Assembly: GCA_009784305.1 (NCBI GenBank)
Contig: WRBZ01000032.1
Span: 1 to 8,520, forward strand
Direction: 5' to 3'
DNA: 8,520 nucleotides
Source of the DNA: Synergistaceae bacterium
Lineage (GTDB): Bacteria; Synergistota; Synergistia; Synergistales; Aminobacteriaceae
Shown here in pieces: positions 1 to 7,255 of this stretch. The notes beneath the pieces were generated by a model. The model ran no database searches. It was not told the DNA's origin and saw nothing but the letters and a program-made list of their open reading frames with translations. Both the position numbers and the translations under genes were made by a program. Positions within the stretch are counted from its first letter, which is position 1. Each line of letters starts with the position of its first letter.

Positions 1-1290
1 AGTTTTCTCGGGGTTCATTGCCACAATGGAAGCTTCAGCCACTATAAAAACAGCGGCAAACGCTCCAATCAGTACTGTGATCCTTTGAGAATACAACATC
101 GCGGGAAGCAAAAGAGCTGCGCAAAATACAAACAATGATACTAACTTTATGTTGAAATTTTCATCATCTTTATCTGTGTAAAGTCGTGCGCAATAACTGA
201 ATAAAGTATATAAAAACATCAAACCGCACGCTAATATCCCATAGATGGAATTATTCCAGCTTACTCCTTCGAAAGCTTTCTCTATTTTTTTAACCGTGAA
301 TCCACGAGCGGTCAACCCGCCCTTTAGTTTCTTTATTTCCTCTCCAAATTCATTGAGCGGATTTCTTGACGTCCCAGCTTGAGCCGGCCTGAACATCAGC
401 ATACGTACAGACCTTTCGGAAGCGGCGCGAATCAGCCTTTCATACAATGCCAGGCGTGTAATGTTACGGGAAGTTATTTCCTCCTGCGTTACGCTATGCA
501 ATGGAATAAGGTTTGGAAACATGAGGCGTGATATTTCCTGAGCGCCAAGCTGCCTGGAAAATTCTACCTGCGCTGCCGGAATTTTATTCTTTTTTAGAAC
601 TTCGGCAAATTGATACATGTCCGGGAATCCAAGCGCTATATCACCAAAAGGGGCAACTATGCTTATATTTTTATATTTCTCAAGAATTGCCGAAAGCATA
701 TTCAGAGCACTATGCGTCTCTCCGTTATGAGCCTGAGCTACACGCCAAAAAACCGGAAGATCAAGTTTATTTGCAACATATATTCCTTCCAGGTCAGGAA
801 CTACTCCATATTTTTCCATATCTTTATTTGAAAAAGGAAGTAAAACACCAATCCCTTGAGATAATTGAATATGTTTTCCTCCGAAACGTATCTCCATCAA
901 TTCAAGCATGTCTTTTGTGTATGGCAATTCTTCCGGTATCACGATCAAAGAGCCTTTCAAACCTGTAAACCTTGTTTCCTCAATAGACTCAGGAGTCCCA
1001 TAAAAAATGGGCAAGCCTCCGGAAGATAAAAGCTCCCCTGTAAGCTCACTAACCATCATTCCCGTTATTCCGCAATCAACAAGATATCTCAAGACTTCCT
1101 CAGTTTGTTTATTTGTATTCTGTGCGAGCATGACGACATCCCTGTAGTCCGCAAAAATCTCCACGTTGTTATTATTGAGCTCCACTTTTACACGGGGTTG
1201 TAAAGCAAAGTATGAAGCAATAATAACAACCGTAAAGATAAAAACTAATACTGCTTTTTTTGGAACAGGATTGTATTTTGATGTGCCCAT
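1..1290 (-). CDS. DUF5693-family multi-pass membrane protein, 3' end cut off by the window
   Basis: An uninterrupted minus-strand frame of 430 codons runs from an ATG at 1288-1290 to the left edge with no stop, so the C-terminus lies outside the window. Residues 12-30 form an N-terminal membrane anchor. Residues 40-340 form a long extracytoplasmic domain. From about residue 349 a row of hydrophobic segments begins (roughly 349-368, 381-400 and 404-424), and family members usually have several more. This architecture, and phrases such as the VDCGITGMMVSE region (71-82), match my recollection of DUF5693 proteins, whose function is unknown to me. They are often found near csaB-type pyruvyl-transferase genes linked to surface glycans, so csaB is a candidate for the next gene leftward (inference). 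The gene begins 7 bases after the maf stop, and AGGAGA at 1302-1307 within the maf end serves as a slightly distant ribosome binding site. It is the last visible gene of the rnj-uppP-maf operon. Confidence 0.75.
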   Translation of the reverse strand, partial: MGTSKYNPVPKKAVLVFIFTVVIIASYFALQPRVKVELNNNNVEIFADYRDVVMLAQNTNKQTEEVLRYLVDCGITGMMVSELTGELLSSGGLPIFYGTPESIEETRFTGLKGSLIVIPEELPYTKDMLELMEIRFGGKHIQLSQGIGVLLPFSNKDMEKYGVVPDLEGIYVANKLDLPVFWRVAQAHNGETHSALNMLSAILEKYKNISIVAPFGDIALGFPDMYQFAEVLKKNKIPAAQVEFSRQLGAQEISRLMFPNLIPLHSVTQEEITSRNITRLALYERLIRAASERSVRMLMFRPAQAGTSRNPLNEFGEEIKKLKGGLTARGFTVKKIEKAFEGVSWNNSIYGILACGLMFLYTLFSYCARLYTDKDDENFNIKLVSLFVFCAALLLPAMLYSQRITVLIGAFAAVFIVAEASIVAMNPEKT

Positions 1291-1297
1291 TTTGGTA

Positions 1298-1885
1298 TCA
1301 ATCTCCTATATTTAACTGTTTTTCATATTCTATCCCAATTCTTTCAAACATCCTGCTCAATCTTTGTAAAGGGAGTCCCACTACATTAAAGTAATCTCCA
1401 TCAATACGCTCAACGAAAAGAGAAGCATATCCCTGAATAGCGTAAGCTCCAGCTTTTCCTTGAAACTCGCCAGTTGAAATATATGCCTCCATATCATTTT
1501 CGGACAATTTACGAAAACAAACTATGGTAGTTTCGGTTTCGGTTATTGTTTTACCCATAAATATTATGGTTAAACCTGTAATAACTTTATGTTCCCGCCC
1601 ATTGAGCTTATTCAACATTACTCTGGCTTCGTCGCTGTTGCACGGTTTGCCAAATACATCGTTATCAATGGTAACAAGAGTATCCGCTGCGATGATAAGG
1701 GCGTCTGCAAAAAGCAAGCGGGCTTTTTCAGCTTTTGCAGCAGATAGCCTGCCGCAAGCACACTCAGGGGGTTCTCCTTCCAATATTGATTCGTCAACAT
1801 TAGGGCTGTATGCCTCATACTTACATCCTATCAACGATAACAAATCTCTTCTTCGAGGGCTTTCAGACGCTAAAATAATTTTCAC
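1298..1885 (-). CDS. maf: Maf-family nucleoside triphosphate pyrophosphatase
   Basis: This is a complete 195-residue Maf/YhdE/YceF-family protein, the usual family length. The family hydrolyses dTTP, UTP or modified nucleotides to the monophosphate plus pyrophosphate in the cytosol and limits incorporation of non-canonical nucleotides; some members affect septum formation. Visible signatures are the N-terminal SESPRR motif (residues 7-12) that binds the phosphates, the AADT motif (66-69) with the metal-linked Asp68, GKP (79-81), the YAIQG loop (148-152) and DYFNVVGLPL (164-173). Which nucleotide is preferred cannot be read safely. The start is GTG at 1883-1885, because the family N-terminus begins exactly at MKIILASESPRR and a GAGG sequence (1892-1895, inside the last codons of uppP) lies 6 bases upstream. 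It starts 3 bases after the uppP stop and ends with TGA, which shows TGA terminates translation in this genome. Confidence 0.95.
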   Translation of the reverse strand: MKIILASESPRRRDLLSLIGCKYEAYSPNVDESILEGEPPECACGRLSAAKAEKARLLFADALIIAADTLVTIDNDVFGKPCNSDEARVMLNKLNGREHKVITGLTIIFMGKTITETETTIVCFRKLSENDMEAYISTGEFQGKAGAYAIQGYASLFVERIDGDYFNVVGLPLQRLSRMFERIGIEYEKQLNIGD

Positions 1886-1888
1886 TTC

Positions 1889-2686
1889 TTACCTCATAAT
1901 GTGGCCGGATATCATTAAAAACGCTAATAAAGCGCAATAAACTGAGAATATTTTCCAACGTCCGCTAATGACAAATTTTCGCAGTAAGATAAGCGAAAAC
2001 AACCCAAGAAAGAAGGCCAGAATCGCCCCAAGCCACCAGTATGAAGGCAGAGTCACTTCTCCAATCTTAAACATATTAAGTATTTCCAGAAAAGTAGCTC
2101 CCGATATAGCAGGAATGGAGATCATAAATGAAAAACGGAAAGCTTCTTCAGGGGATAGCCCCGCTAACCGTCCCATAACAATAGTGGAGCCGGAACGTGA
2201 TATTCCGGGAATTACAGCTATTCCCTGGATAAAACCAACCATTAAACCGCTTTTTAAGGAAACTTTTTGCGTTTGAGCTTTTTTAGACAAATCTCCCATA
2301 TACCACAATATCAAAGATGTAAAAGTAAGTCCCAAAGCAACAATAACTGGAGATTCCATTGCTTTTTCCACAACCCTTTTCAATGGTAAAGCAATCAACG
2401 CAGTGATAAATGATCAGCACAGTATAGCCCAACCGTAGCCCCACCCTGTTCTCTTGCGATATTCCGGTTTAAAAAACCCGCTTACCCATTCTATGGTCAA
2501 GGAAAGAATATCTTTCCAGAAAAAAACGAATAAAGCAAAAAGGGTTGCCATGTGTAATACTATGTCATATGCAAGCATATTATCATAACCGAATAGCATC
2601 TGAAAAAAAGCAAGATGAGCAGAACTGCTCACAGGAAGAAACTCAGTTATCCCTTGCACTGCGCCTAAAAATACTATCTCAAACAT
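1889..2686 (-). pseudogene. uppP: undecaprenyl-diphosphatase (BacA/UppP) interrupted by one in-frame TGA
   Basis: UppP is an integral inner-membrane phosphatase that turns undecaprenyl diphosphate into the monophosphate carrier used for peptidoglycan and surface polymers; overexpression gives bacitracin resistance. Counting the stop as one position, the frame spans 265 residues, the full family length. Both signature motifs are intact: QGITEFLPVSSSAHL at 11-25, with the (E/Q)xxxE motif as Q11/E15, and PGISRSGST at 160-168. Only a TGA at codon 91 (2414-2416) breaks it, in the segment where relatives have a conserved glycine (IxxGTxPA-like); GGA to TGA is a single base change. As written it gives a 90-residue N-terminal piece. 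The rest could only be made by reinitiation at TTG codon 97 or ATG codon 110 (2357-2359), neither convincingly led by a ribosome site. The ATG start at 2684-2686 is 3 bases after the rnj stop, with GAGG at 2695-2698. Nonsense mutation, base-call error and readthrough all remain possible; identity as uppP is near certain. Confidence 0.9.
2414..2416 (-). other. in-frame TGA at codon 91 of uppP
   Basis: The plus-strand triplet tca reads TGA on the coding strand. Upstream the frame reads GWAILC and downstream it continues SFITALIALPLK without any shift, so a single substitution is enough to explain it. Alignment from memory with E. coli UppP (ILLGMIPA) places the stop on the conserved glycine. 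Confidence 0.85.
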
Positions 2687-2689
2687 GTT

Positions 2690-4378
2690 TCAATCCTCAA
2701 CTCTTATTATCGGTAAAATTACGGGACTCATCTGGCTGCGCTTGCGTATATGTTCACGAATGCTCATTTTAACACGCTTATTGATGGAATTTATGTCAAA
2801 ATCACTTTTTTTAAGTATATCTTTAAATTGTTTATCTAAAAGAATTATCCCTTCTTCAATAAAATCATCCTGTTCATCCTGAAACAAAAATCCTCTGGTT
2901 ATGATCAAAGGTTTAGCAATAAGAGTTCCTTTTTTGCTCAAAGTGGCAGATACAATCACTACCCCCTCTTCTCCAAGTTCCAGTCTTTCCTTAACAACTG
3001 TAGGTTCTACCTGTTCGAAAGAATTACCACTGACCATAATTGAACCGGTGTTGATTCTACCCTTCTTTTGAGCTTTGCTCCCTTTGTCGAAAGTAAGGAC
3101 GTCCCCATTTTGAAGTACAAAAATATTTTTGTTCGGAACGCCGGTTTCAGAGGCAAGTTCTGTGTGCCTGAACAAATGGCGGGATTCTCCATGTATTGGA
3201 ACAAAGTATTTTGGTTTAATTATGTTCAGCATCATTTTTAGTTCTTCAGCGGATGCATGGCCTGAAACATGCACTTTTTCATGTTCCTCATAAATGACAT
3301 CACATCCTATATCAAAAAGCCTGTTGATAGTGTTATTGACTAATTTTTCATTGCCGGGAATAGCCGAAGCTAACAGCAGGACAACATCATGATCGCCTAA
3401 TTTAACTGCCCTGTGCTCGCCTCTGCTCATTAAAACAAGACCCGAAAACGGTTCTCCCTGACTGCCTGTCGTCATTATGACAAGTTGATTATCCGGGATT
3501 CTATCAATGTTCTCGCTCGGTATTATCGTTCGCTTGTCTATATCAAGGTATCCTAAAGAAGCTGCTAACTCAGTGTTTCGCATCATGCTGCGTCCAAGAA
3601 AAGCAACTTTTCGGTTGAAATGAGCTGCAGTATTGATTACCTGCTGAACTCTGTGCAAATTACTCGCAAAAGCCGAAATTATTATCCTCCTTGATTTATA
3701 TAACCTGAATAGTCTTTCCAAAGTGCTTCCAATAACGCTTTCAGAAGGGGTGAAGCCCGCCTTTACCGCATTAGTGGAGTCGGATAGCAGCAATAAGATC
3801 CCTTTTTTTCCTTCTTCCGCAAATCCGGCATAATCGGTCAGTTTATTGTCTATTGGATTGGAATCAAATTTAAAATCTCCTGAATGCAATATCCGCCCTA
3901 AAGGCGTTTCTATTGAAATTCCAACGCCATCAGGAATTGAGTGCGTTACAGACATAAAGCGAACTTTAAAAGGGCCAATTTCTACAGTTTCCCCTGCATG
4001 TATTTCGTTCAAAATCGGGCTGTAGCTTGGGAGTTCATCGTTGAATTTTTGAGAAACCATGCCAAGGGTCAAAGGAGTTCCATATAGCGGAACATTCAGC
4101 CTTGGCAGGACAAAAGTCAGCCCCCCGATATGGTCTTCGTGGCCATGAGTAAGTATTATGCCTATAACTTTTTCCCTGTTTTTTTCCAAGTAAGATATGT
4201 CAGGGACTATGAAATCAATTCCGGGCATACTTTGATCGGCAAATTTTAACCCTGCGTCAATAACGATCATGTTGTCTTCATACTCTATAACATACATGTT
4301 TTTGCCTATTTCTCCGACTCCTCCAAGAGGGATAAAACGGAGATTATTTTCCTTACTGCCTTTTCTCTTTAAAGTCAT
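2690..4378 (-). CDS. rnj: ribonuclease J (metallo-beta-lactamase/beta-CASP RNase)
   Basis: RNase J is a cytosolic zinc enzyme with endonuclease and 5'-to-3' exonuclease activity used in mRNA turnover and rRNA maturation. The 562-residue length is typical. The metallo-beta-lactamase core shows HGHEDH (78-83), His146 in SVTHS, and Asp168 in HSGDF. The beta-CASP insert follows, with SDSTNA (199-204), ASNLHR (238-243) and TTGSQGEP (303-310). The core returns with HVSGHAS (370-376) and PIHGE (394-398, metal-ligand His396). The remaining C-terminal part (about 445-562) fits the RNase J C-terminal domain for dimerisation. The ATG start at 4376-4378 has a GGGGG Shine-Dalgarno stretch (4384-4388) 5 bases upstream. 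It heads the rnj-uppP-maf-DUF5693 operon and is divergent from greA. It ends in TGA, and only that stop plus one codon separates it from uppP in the same frame. Whether it is RNase J1 or J2 type cannot be told from one copy. Confidence 0.96.
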   Translation of the reverse strand: MTLKRKGSKENNLRFIPLGGVGEIGKNMYVIEYEDNMIVIDAGLKFADQSMPGIDFIVPDISYLEKNREKVIGIILTHGHEDHIGGLTFVLPRLNVPLYGTPLTLGMVSQKFNDELPSYSPILNEIHAGETVEIGPFKVRFMSVTHSIPDGVGISIETPLGRILHSGDFKFDSNPIDNKLTDYAGFAEEGKKGILLLLSDSTNAVKAGFTPSESVIGSTLERLFRLYKSRRIIISAFASNLHRVQQVINTAAHFNRKVAFLGRSMMRNTELAASLGYLDIDKRTIIPSENIDRIPDNQLVIMTTGSQGEPFSGLVLMSRGEHRAVKLGDHDVVLLLASAIPGNEKLVNNTINRLFDIGCDVIYEEHEKVHVSGHASAEELKMMLNIIKPKYFVPIHGESRHLFRHTELASETGVPNKNIFVLQNGDVLTFDKGSKAQKKGRINTGSIMVSGNSFEQVEPTVVKERLELGEEGVVIVSATLSKKGTLIAKPLIITRGFLFQDEQDDFIEEGIILLDKQFKDILKKSDFDINSINKRVKMSIREHIRKRSQMSPVILPIIRVED

Positions 4379-4457
4379 GAATGCCCCCTAATGTATGGTA
4401 AAATTATTAAAATTAACGCCTATTTATGAAATGCTGAAAAGGAGTGTACTTATCACC
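4379..4457. promoter_or_regulatory. divergent intergenic region carrying the rnj and greA promoters
   Basis: This roughly 80-base AT-rich gap separates the divergent rnj (left) and greA (right) genes, so both operon promoters should lie here or slightly inside the flanking genes. On the minus strand a possible rnj promoter is TTTCAT (4426-4431), a 17-base spacer, then AATAAT (4403-4408, five of six matches to the consensus -10). It would start transcription about 15 bases before the rnj Shine-Dalgarno site. Its -35 is poor. No equally good pair was found for greA. AAAAGGAG at 4437-4444 is the best greA ribosome site. Promoter positions are inferred. Confidence 0.35.
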
Positions 4458-4967
4458 TTGCAAAACAAGATAACTGAAAATTTAGCAACGATGACAAAAA
4501 ATGGATATGAACGCCTGAAAGCTGAACTGGTTGAATTAAGAACTACCAGAAGGGCCGAGATATCAAAACAACTGGAAGAAGCCCGATCATTTGGAGATTT
4601 GAGCGAAAATGCGGAATACGCGGCAGCTAAAGATGAGCAGGCAAAAATTGAGGCAAGAATATTACAATTGGAAGCACAGCTTTCGAAAGCAAAAGTAGTT
4701 GACGCAACTAATCTTGATACAAGCAAAGTTGTGCTCGGCGTAACTGTGACATTTGAGGACATTTCTCCAAAATCATCTGTACAGCATTCAATTTTTACAT
4801 ATACGATAGTAGGATCAGAGGAATCCGACCTGAAAAGTAACAGGATATCCTCGCGAAGCCCTATAGGGCAGGCTTTGATAGGTCGTGGGGTCGGAGATAA
4901 GGTTGACGTAAAAATACCCAAGGGAATCAGAAAACTTAAAATAATTGACATTTCGGCAGTGGAATAA
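4458..4967 (+). CDS. greA: transcription elongation factor GreA
   Basis: GreA enters the RNA polymerase secondary channel and stimulates cleavage of backtracked transcripts, rescuing arrested complexes. The N-terminal coiled-coil hairpin carries the tip motif GDLSENAEY with the acidic Asp and Glu (47 and 50 counted from the chosen start). The C-terminal domain contains SRSPIGQALIGRGVGDKV, matching the family SPIxxALIGK-type region. From the internal ATG at 4491 (MTKNGYERL) the product is 158 residues, the same length as E. coli GreA. From the TTG at 4458 it is 169 residues. I chose TTG 4458 because the only good Shine-Dalgarno (GGAG, 4441-4444) is upstream of it, although its 13-base spacing is long; ATG 4491 has no visible site. 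The frame stays open to an ATG at 4395, which seems too far upstream. It is the only plus-strand gene, apparently monocistronic, and is followed by a clear terminator. Confidence 0.93.
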   Translation: MQNKITENLATMTKNGYERLKAELVELRTTRRAEISKQLEEARSFGDLSENAEYAAAKDEQAKIEARILQLEAQLSKAKVVDATNLDTSKVVLGVTVTFEDISPKSSVQHSIFTYTIVGSEESDLKSNRISSRSPIGQALIGRGVGDKVDVKIPKGIRKLKIIDISAVE

Positions 4968-4975
4968 ATTTGCAT

Positions 4976-5010
4976 GGGCGGCATTCTGCCGCCCGTCGTT
5001 TTGCTTTTGT
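4976..5010 (+). terminator. intrinsic terminator of greA, possibly bidirectional
   Basis: A perfect 8-bp stem, GGGCGGCA (4976-4983) with TGCCGCCC (4987-4994), closes a three-base TTC loop. It is very GC-rich in AT-rich surroundings. The plus-strand continuation through about 5010 is T-rich (runs of four T), starting 9 bases after the greA stop. Read on the minus strand the same hairpin lies beyond the end of lptD, but its tail (ATGCAAATTTATT) has a poorer U tract, so lptD termination here would be weaker. Confidence 0.88.
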
Positions 5011-5039
5011 CTCTATTTATTATTCTCAACTCACAACTC

Positions 5040-6707
5040 TTAAGGCACTGGTTTATCAAAAGGATTGAAAATATCCGCTTTTTTGAATTCCAATTGAGTA
5101 CCTGTAAAACCAACCCTGAAAAATAATCTGTTTTCTCCTCCCCAATAACGGTCGTTTCTGTATGTTAGATCCCACACCATGCAGTCATTCAAATAACGCA
5201 GCGTATAGTTCATTTCTCCAAGAAAATCAGCTTTGAGATCATAACCGCCAAGGATGTTAAAATAAAAATATTTTCCAATAGGAATCTCAAGCATCTGAAA
5301 AATTTTTTCATTATCAAATTCTCTGTCCCAGCTCATGGAAGTTTCTCCGTAAATCCAGCTCTTAGCATAGGCTGTTCCCATTTTTACATTTCCAAAGTTA
5401 TATCGCAATCCAAAAATTGAACTTATAACATCCTGTCTCATACTATTTTCATCATAAAACATTGTCGAAGTATTGAGATTCAAGAACGTTGTAACTGAAC
5501 CAATTTTCGACTCAATATAACCTTCAGCCGTAACTTTTAAACGGCTTTTCCATGGTTCAGTTTCTTCAGTTCCATTTTCTAAAATAGTAGAAGCTCTATA
5601 GCTTCCCCAAATAGCTGATAGACGATACCACGCGTCCCCACCCCTAAGCCACGGAGTTCCAATAACAAATTCCGGACTTGTATCCAATTCTCCTCTATAT
5701 TGGTATTCCGCATTCTTCTGAATTTCCAGATATTGTTTATTTCTCCAATTAAGCTGGGCAAACCAATAAGGCTTTTCATATCTTAATGATATATCAGGCC
5801 GGAGTTTCTTTTCATTCCACATTCTATCCCAGGAATGCTCTAATTTTCCCCAAAATGAAAAATCTTCTCCAATCCTTTGTTCTAAAGCTATACTCCCTTC
5901 AAACCCGATCTCGCTCCAATATAAAGCATCAAAATTTATACTTCCGGACTCCCACGTTATCGGACCTGAAAAACCAATTCCAGTTCCTTTGGAGCTCTGA
6001 AACGAAATACTTGGAAGAATAGATACCTTAACATTTCTTTCCCTATTTACATTTATTATATAGTCAAATGGATAAGTAAAAATATACTTCTCTCCAAGGA
6101 AAAGTCTTGGTCTTTTTACAACCACTCTATGTTTTGGTATAAATACGAATCTTTTCGCCTCCAAGCGATAATGCGGGTGATCGAGTACACATGTAGTTAA
6201 GGAGACATTATCCCATTTAATAACATAATCCCCGGTAAAACTGCTTCTGCCGGTTATCACTTTCCTCTCTACTGCAAGCTCATAGGGCATTACTTCAAGG
6301 TTGTCTCCATAAATATAAACGGGCTTTCCATCAACTGCCACCATACTTTTTGCTCCAGTCAGGATTCCCTCAGAAGTGTTGATATCGTACAGCAACCTAT
6401 CGCCGCGAAGCGATTGTCTGCTATTATTCAAAGACACTCCTACGCCCGGAGTAGATGAAGCGATAACTTTTCCGGCGTCATCATCATAATCTATCCGCTC
6501 TGCGAAAATTTTGACGTCTCCATATGACAATACTGCGTTCCCTTCCGCAGCAGCCACCCCGGAAATATCGTCATATATGATTTTATTGGCGTTTAGTTCT
6601 ACTGTTCCGGCTTCCGCAACATAATACAAAGAAAAAAAGAGTTTAATAAAAATAATGACAATTAAAATGGTCGTCAGATTTTTATGTCGTAACCTGAAAT
6701 ATTCCAA
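5040..6707 (-). CDS. lptD: LptD-like LPS-assembly outer-membrane protein (short form)
   Basis: LptD is the outer-membrane beta-barrel that inserts LPS into the outer leaflet. This 555-residue protein has a signal or anchor segment (about 12-33), then a beta-jellyroll OstA/LptA-like domain (about 36-150) with repeats such as NKIIYDD, AERIDYDDDAGK and RGDRLLYDINTSEG. A segment with TTC and HYRLEA (171-184) follows, like the LptD stretch just after the jellyroll. The rest is an aromatic-rich, strand-alternating barrel region. Cys173 and Cys509 (in YLNDCMVWDLTY, a C-terminal LptD-like motif) are placed as for a disulfide, though E. coli has four cysteines. The length is well below the 750-800 residues of proteobacterial LptD. 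The start is TTG at 6705-6707, behind a strong GGAGGAG (6715-6721) at 7 bases, and overlaps lptC by 34 bases, suggesting translational coupling. It is the last gene of the operon. Confidence 0.85.
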   Translation of the reverse strand: MEYFRLRHKNLTTILIVIIFIKLFFSLYYVAEAGTVELNANKIIYDDISGVAAAEGNAVLSYGDVKIFAERIDYDDDAGKVIASSTPGVGVSLNNSRQSLRGDRLLYDINTSEGILTGAKSMVAVDGKPVYIYGDNLEVMPYELAVERKVITGRSSFTGDYVIKWDNVSLTTCVLDHPHYRLEAKRFVFIPKHRVVVKRPRLFLGEKYIFTYPFDYIINVNRERNVKVSILPSISFQSSKGTGIGFSGPITWESGSINFDALYWSEIGFEGSIALEQRIGEDFSFWGKLEHSWDRMWNEKKLRPDISLRYEKPYWFAQLNWRNKQYLEIQKNAEYQYRGELDTSPEFVIGTPWLRGGDAWYRLSAIWGSYRASTILENGTEETEPWKSRLKVTAEGYIESKIGSVTTFLNLNTSTMFYDENSMRQDVISSIFGLRYNFGNVKMGTAYAKSWIYGETSMSWDREFDNEKIFQMLEIPIGKYFYFNILGGYDLKADFLGEMNYTLRYLNDCMVWDLTYRNDRYWGGENRLFFRVGFTGTQLEFKKADIFNPFDKPVP

Positions 6708-7255
6708 ATAATTTCTCCTCCTTTCTCTATCGTGATCAGTTTACCTTTTTCAACTCTGACTATATCAGCGGATATAGAGCTGAATCCTCCTTTTATGGCA
6801 ACACCCTTTGTGAATATTACCAAATCTCCGCTTTTTTCCCATGAAACATTCGGGGCATATAATTCATAAATTTGACCATTCAGTACGATGCGACCAGAAA
6901 TCTCATTAAATGCCGCTGTTTCAGAGCTTTCTATATATTCTCCGCTATCCCCTTTTATCTCCCATATATCACCATTGGAAAGTTCCCTGGAAATATCAAT
7001 GGATGATATTTTCACAACCCCGCTTTGTCTTTCAAGGTTTGGGATATTGATTCTCGTATTTGCTCCATATATCTCACGTTCGATTCTTATACTCTCAAGC
7101 CTTATTTCTGGCACATCAGTAATGGCAAGCTTCAAAATCTCCGTACTCAACCTTACATCATGTATTAAATAAATAACTACAGTTACTACAAATGATATTA
7201 AAATTACCCATAAAAAGAGCCTGCTTAAATTCTTTTTTTTCAGCTTACCAGACAA
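6674..7255 (-). CDS. lptC: LptC-like LPS-transport inner-membrane anchor protein
   Basis: LptC is a bitopic inner-membrane protein of the LptB2FGC exporter that hands LPS to the periplasmic LptA bridge. From the chosen start the product is 193 residues, close to the family length. It has a Lys-rich N-terminus, one membrane helix (about residues 12-31, RLFLWVILISFVVTVVIYLI) and a periplasmic beta-strand domain with LptC-style phrases such as ISGRIVLNG and ISADIVRVEKGKLITIEKGGE. Sequence identity in this family is low, so the call rests on architecture plus the adjacent lptD. The start is uncertain. TTG at 7253-7255 has AGGG about 9 bases upstream and overlaps the previous gene by 11 bases. The frame is open to TTG at 7280-7282, but the AGGAG there abuts that codon. 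It ends in TGA inside the start of lptD. Confidence 0.8.
   Translation of the reverse strand: MSGKLKKKNLSRLFLWVILISFVVTVVIYLIHDVRLSTEILKLAITDVPEIRLESIRIEREIYGANTRINIPNLERQSGVVKISSIDISRELSNGDIWEIKGDSGEYIESSETAAFNEISGRIVLNGQIYELYAPNVSWEKSGDLVIFTKGVAIKGGFSSISADIVRVEKGKLITIEKGGEIIWNISGYDIKI

Noticed and set aside
528..968. 146-codon plus-strand frame
   Set aside because: It is antisense to the continuous 430-codon DUF5693 frame and has no recognisable domain or good ribosome site.
1524..1940. 138-codon plus-strand frame
   Set aside because: It is the complement of the well-supported maf gene and the end of uppP.
1889..2398. A separate 169-codon gene for the C-terminal part of UppP
   Set aside because: Its start is a TTG inside the family-conserved membrane segment, in the same frame as the upstream piece. 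It is better described as one interrupted uppP.
2414..2416. Alternative genetic code with TGA read as glycine (SR1/Gracilibacteria type) or tryptophan
   Set aside because: TGA ends maf (1298-1300), rnj (2690-2692) and lptC (6674-6676) at the expected family lengths. Reading through would fuse RNase J to UppP in frame and add a meaningless tail to Maf.
2370..2416. Selenocysteine insertion at the uppP TGA
   Set aside because: The position is a glycine in the family, not cysteine, and I see no convincing SECIS-like hairpin just downstream, only a 4-bp TGAT/ATCA pairing.
4424..5113. 229-codon minus-strand reading frame opposite greA
   Set aside because: It lies antisense to a confidently identified greA, crosses its terminator, and has a Ser/Cys-rich composition typical of a shadow frame.
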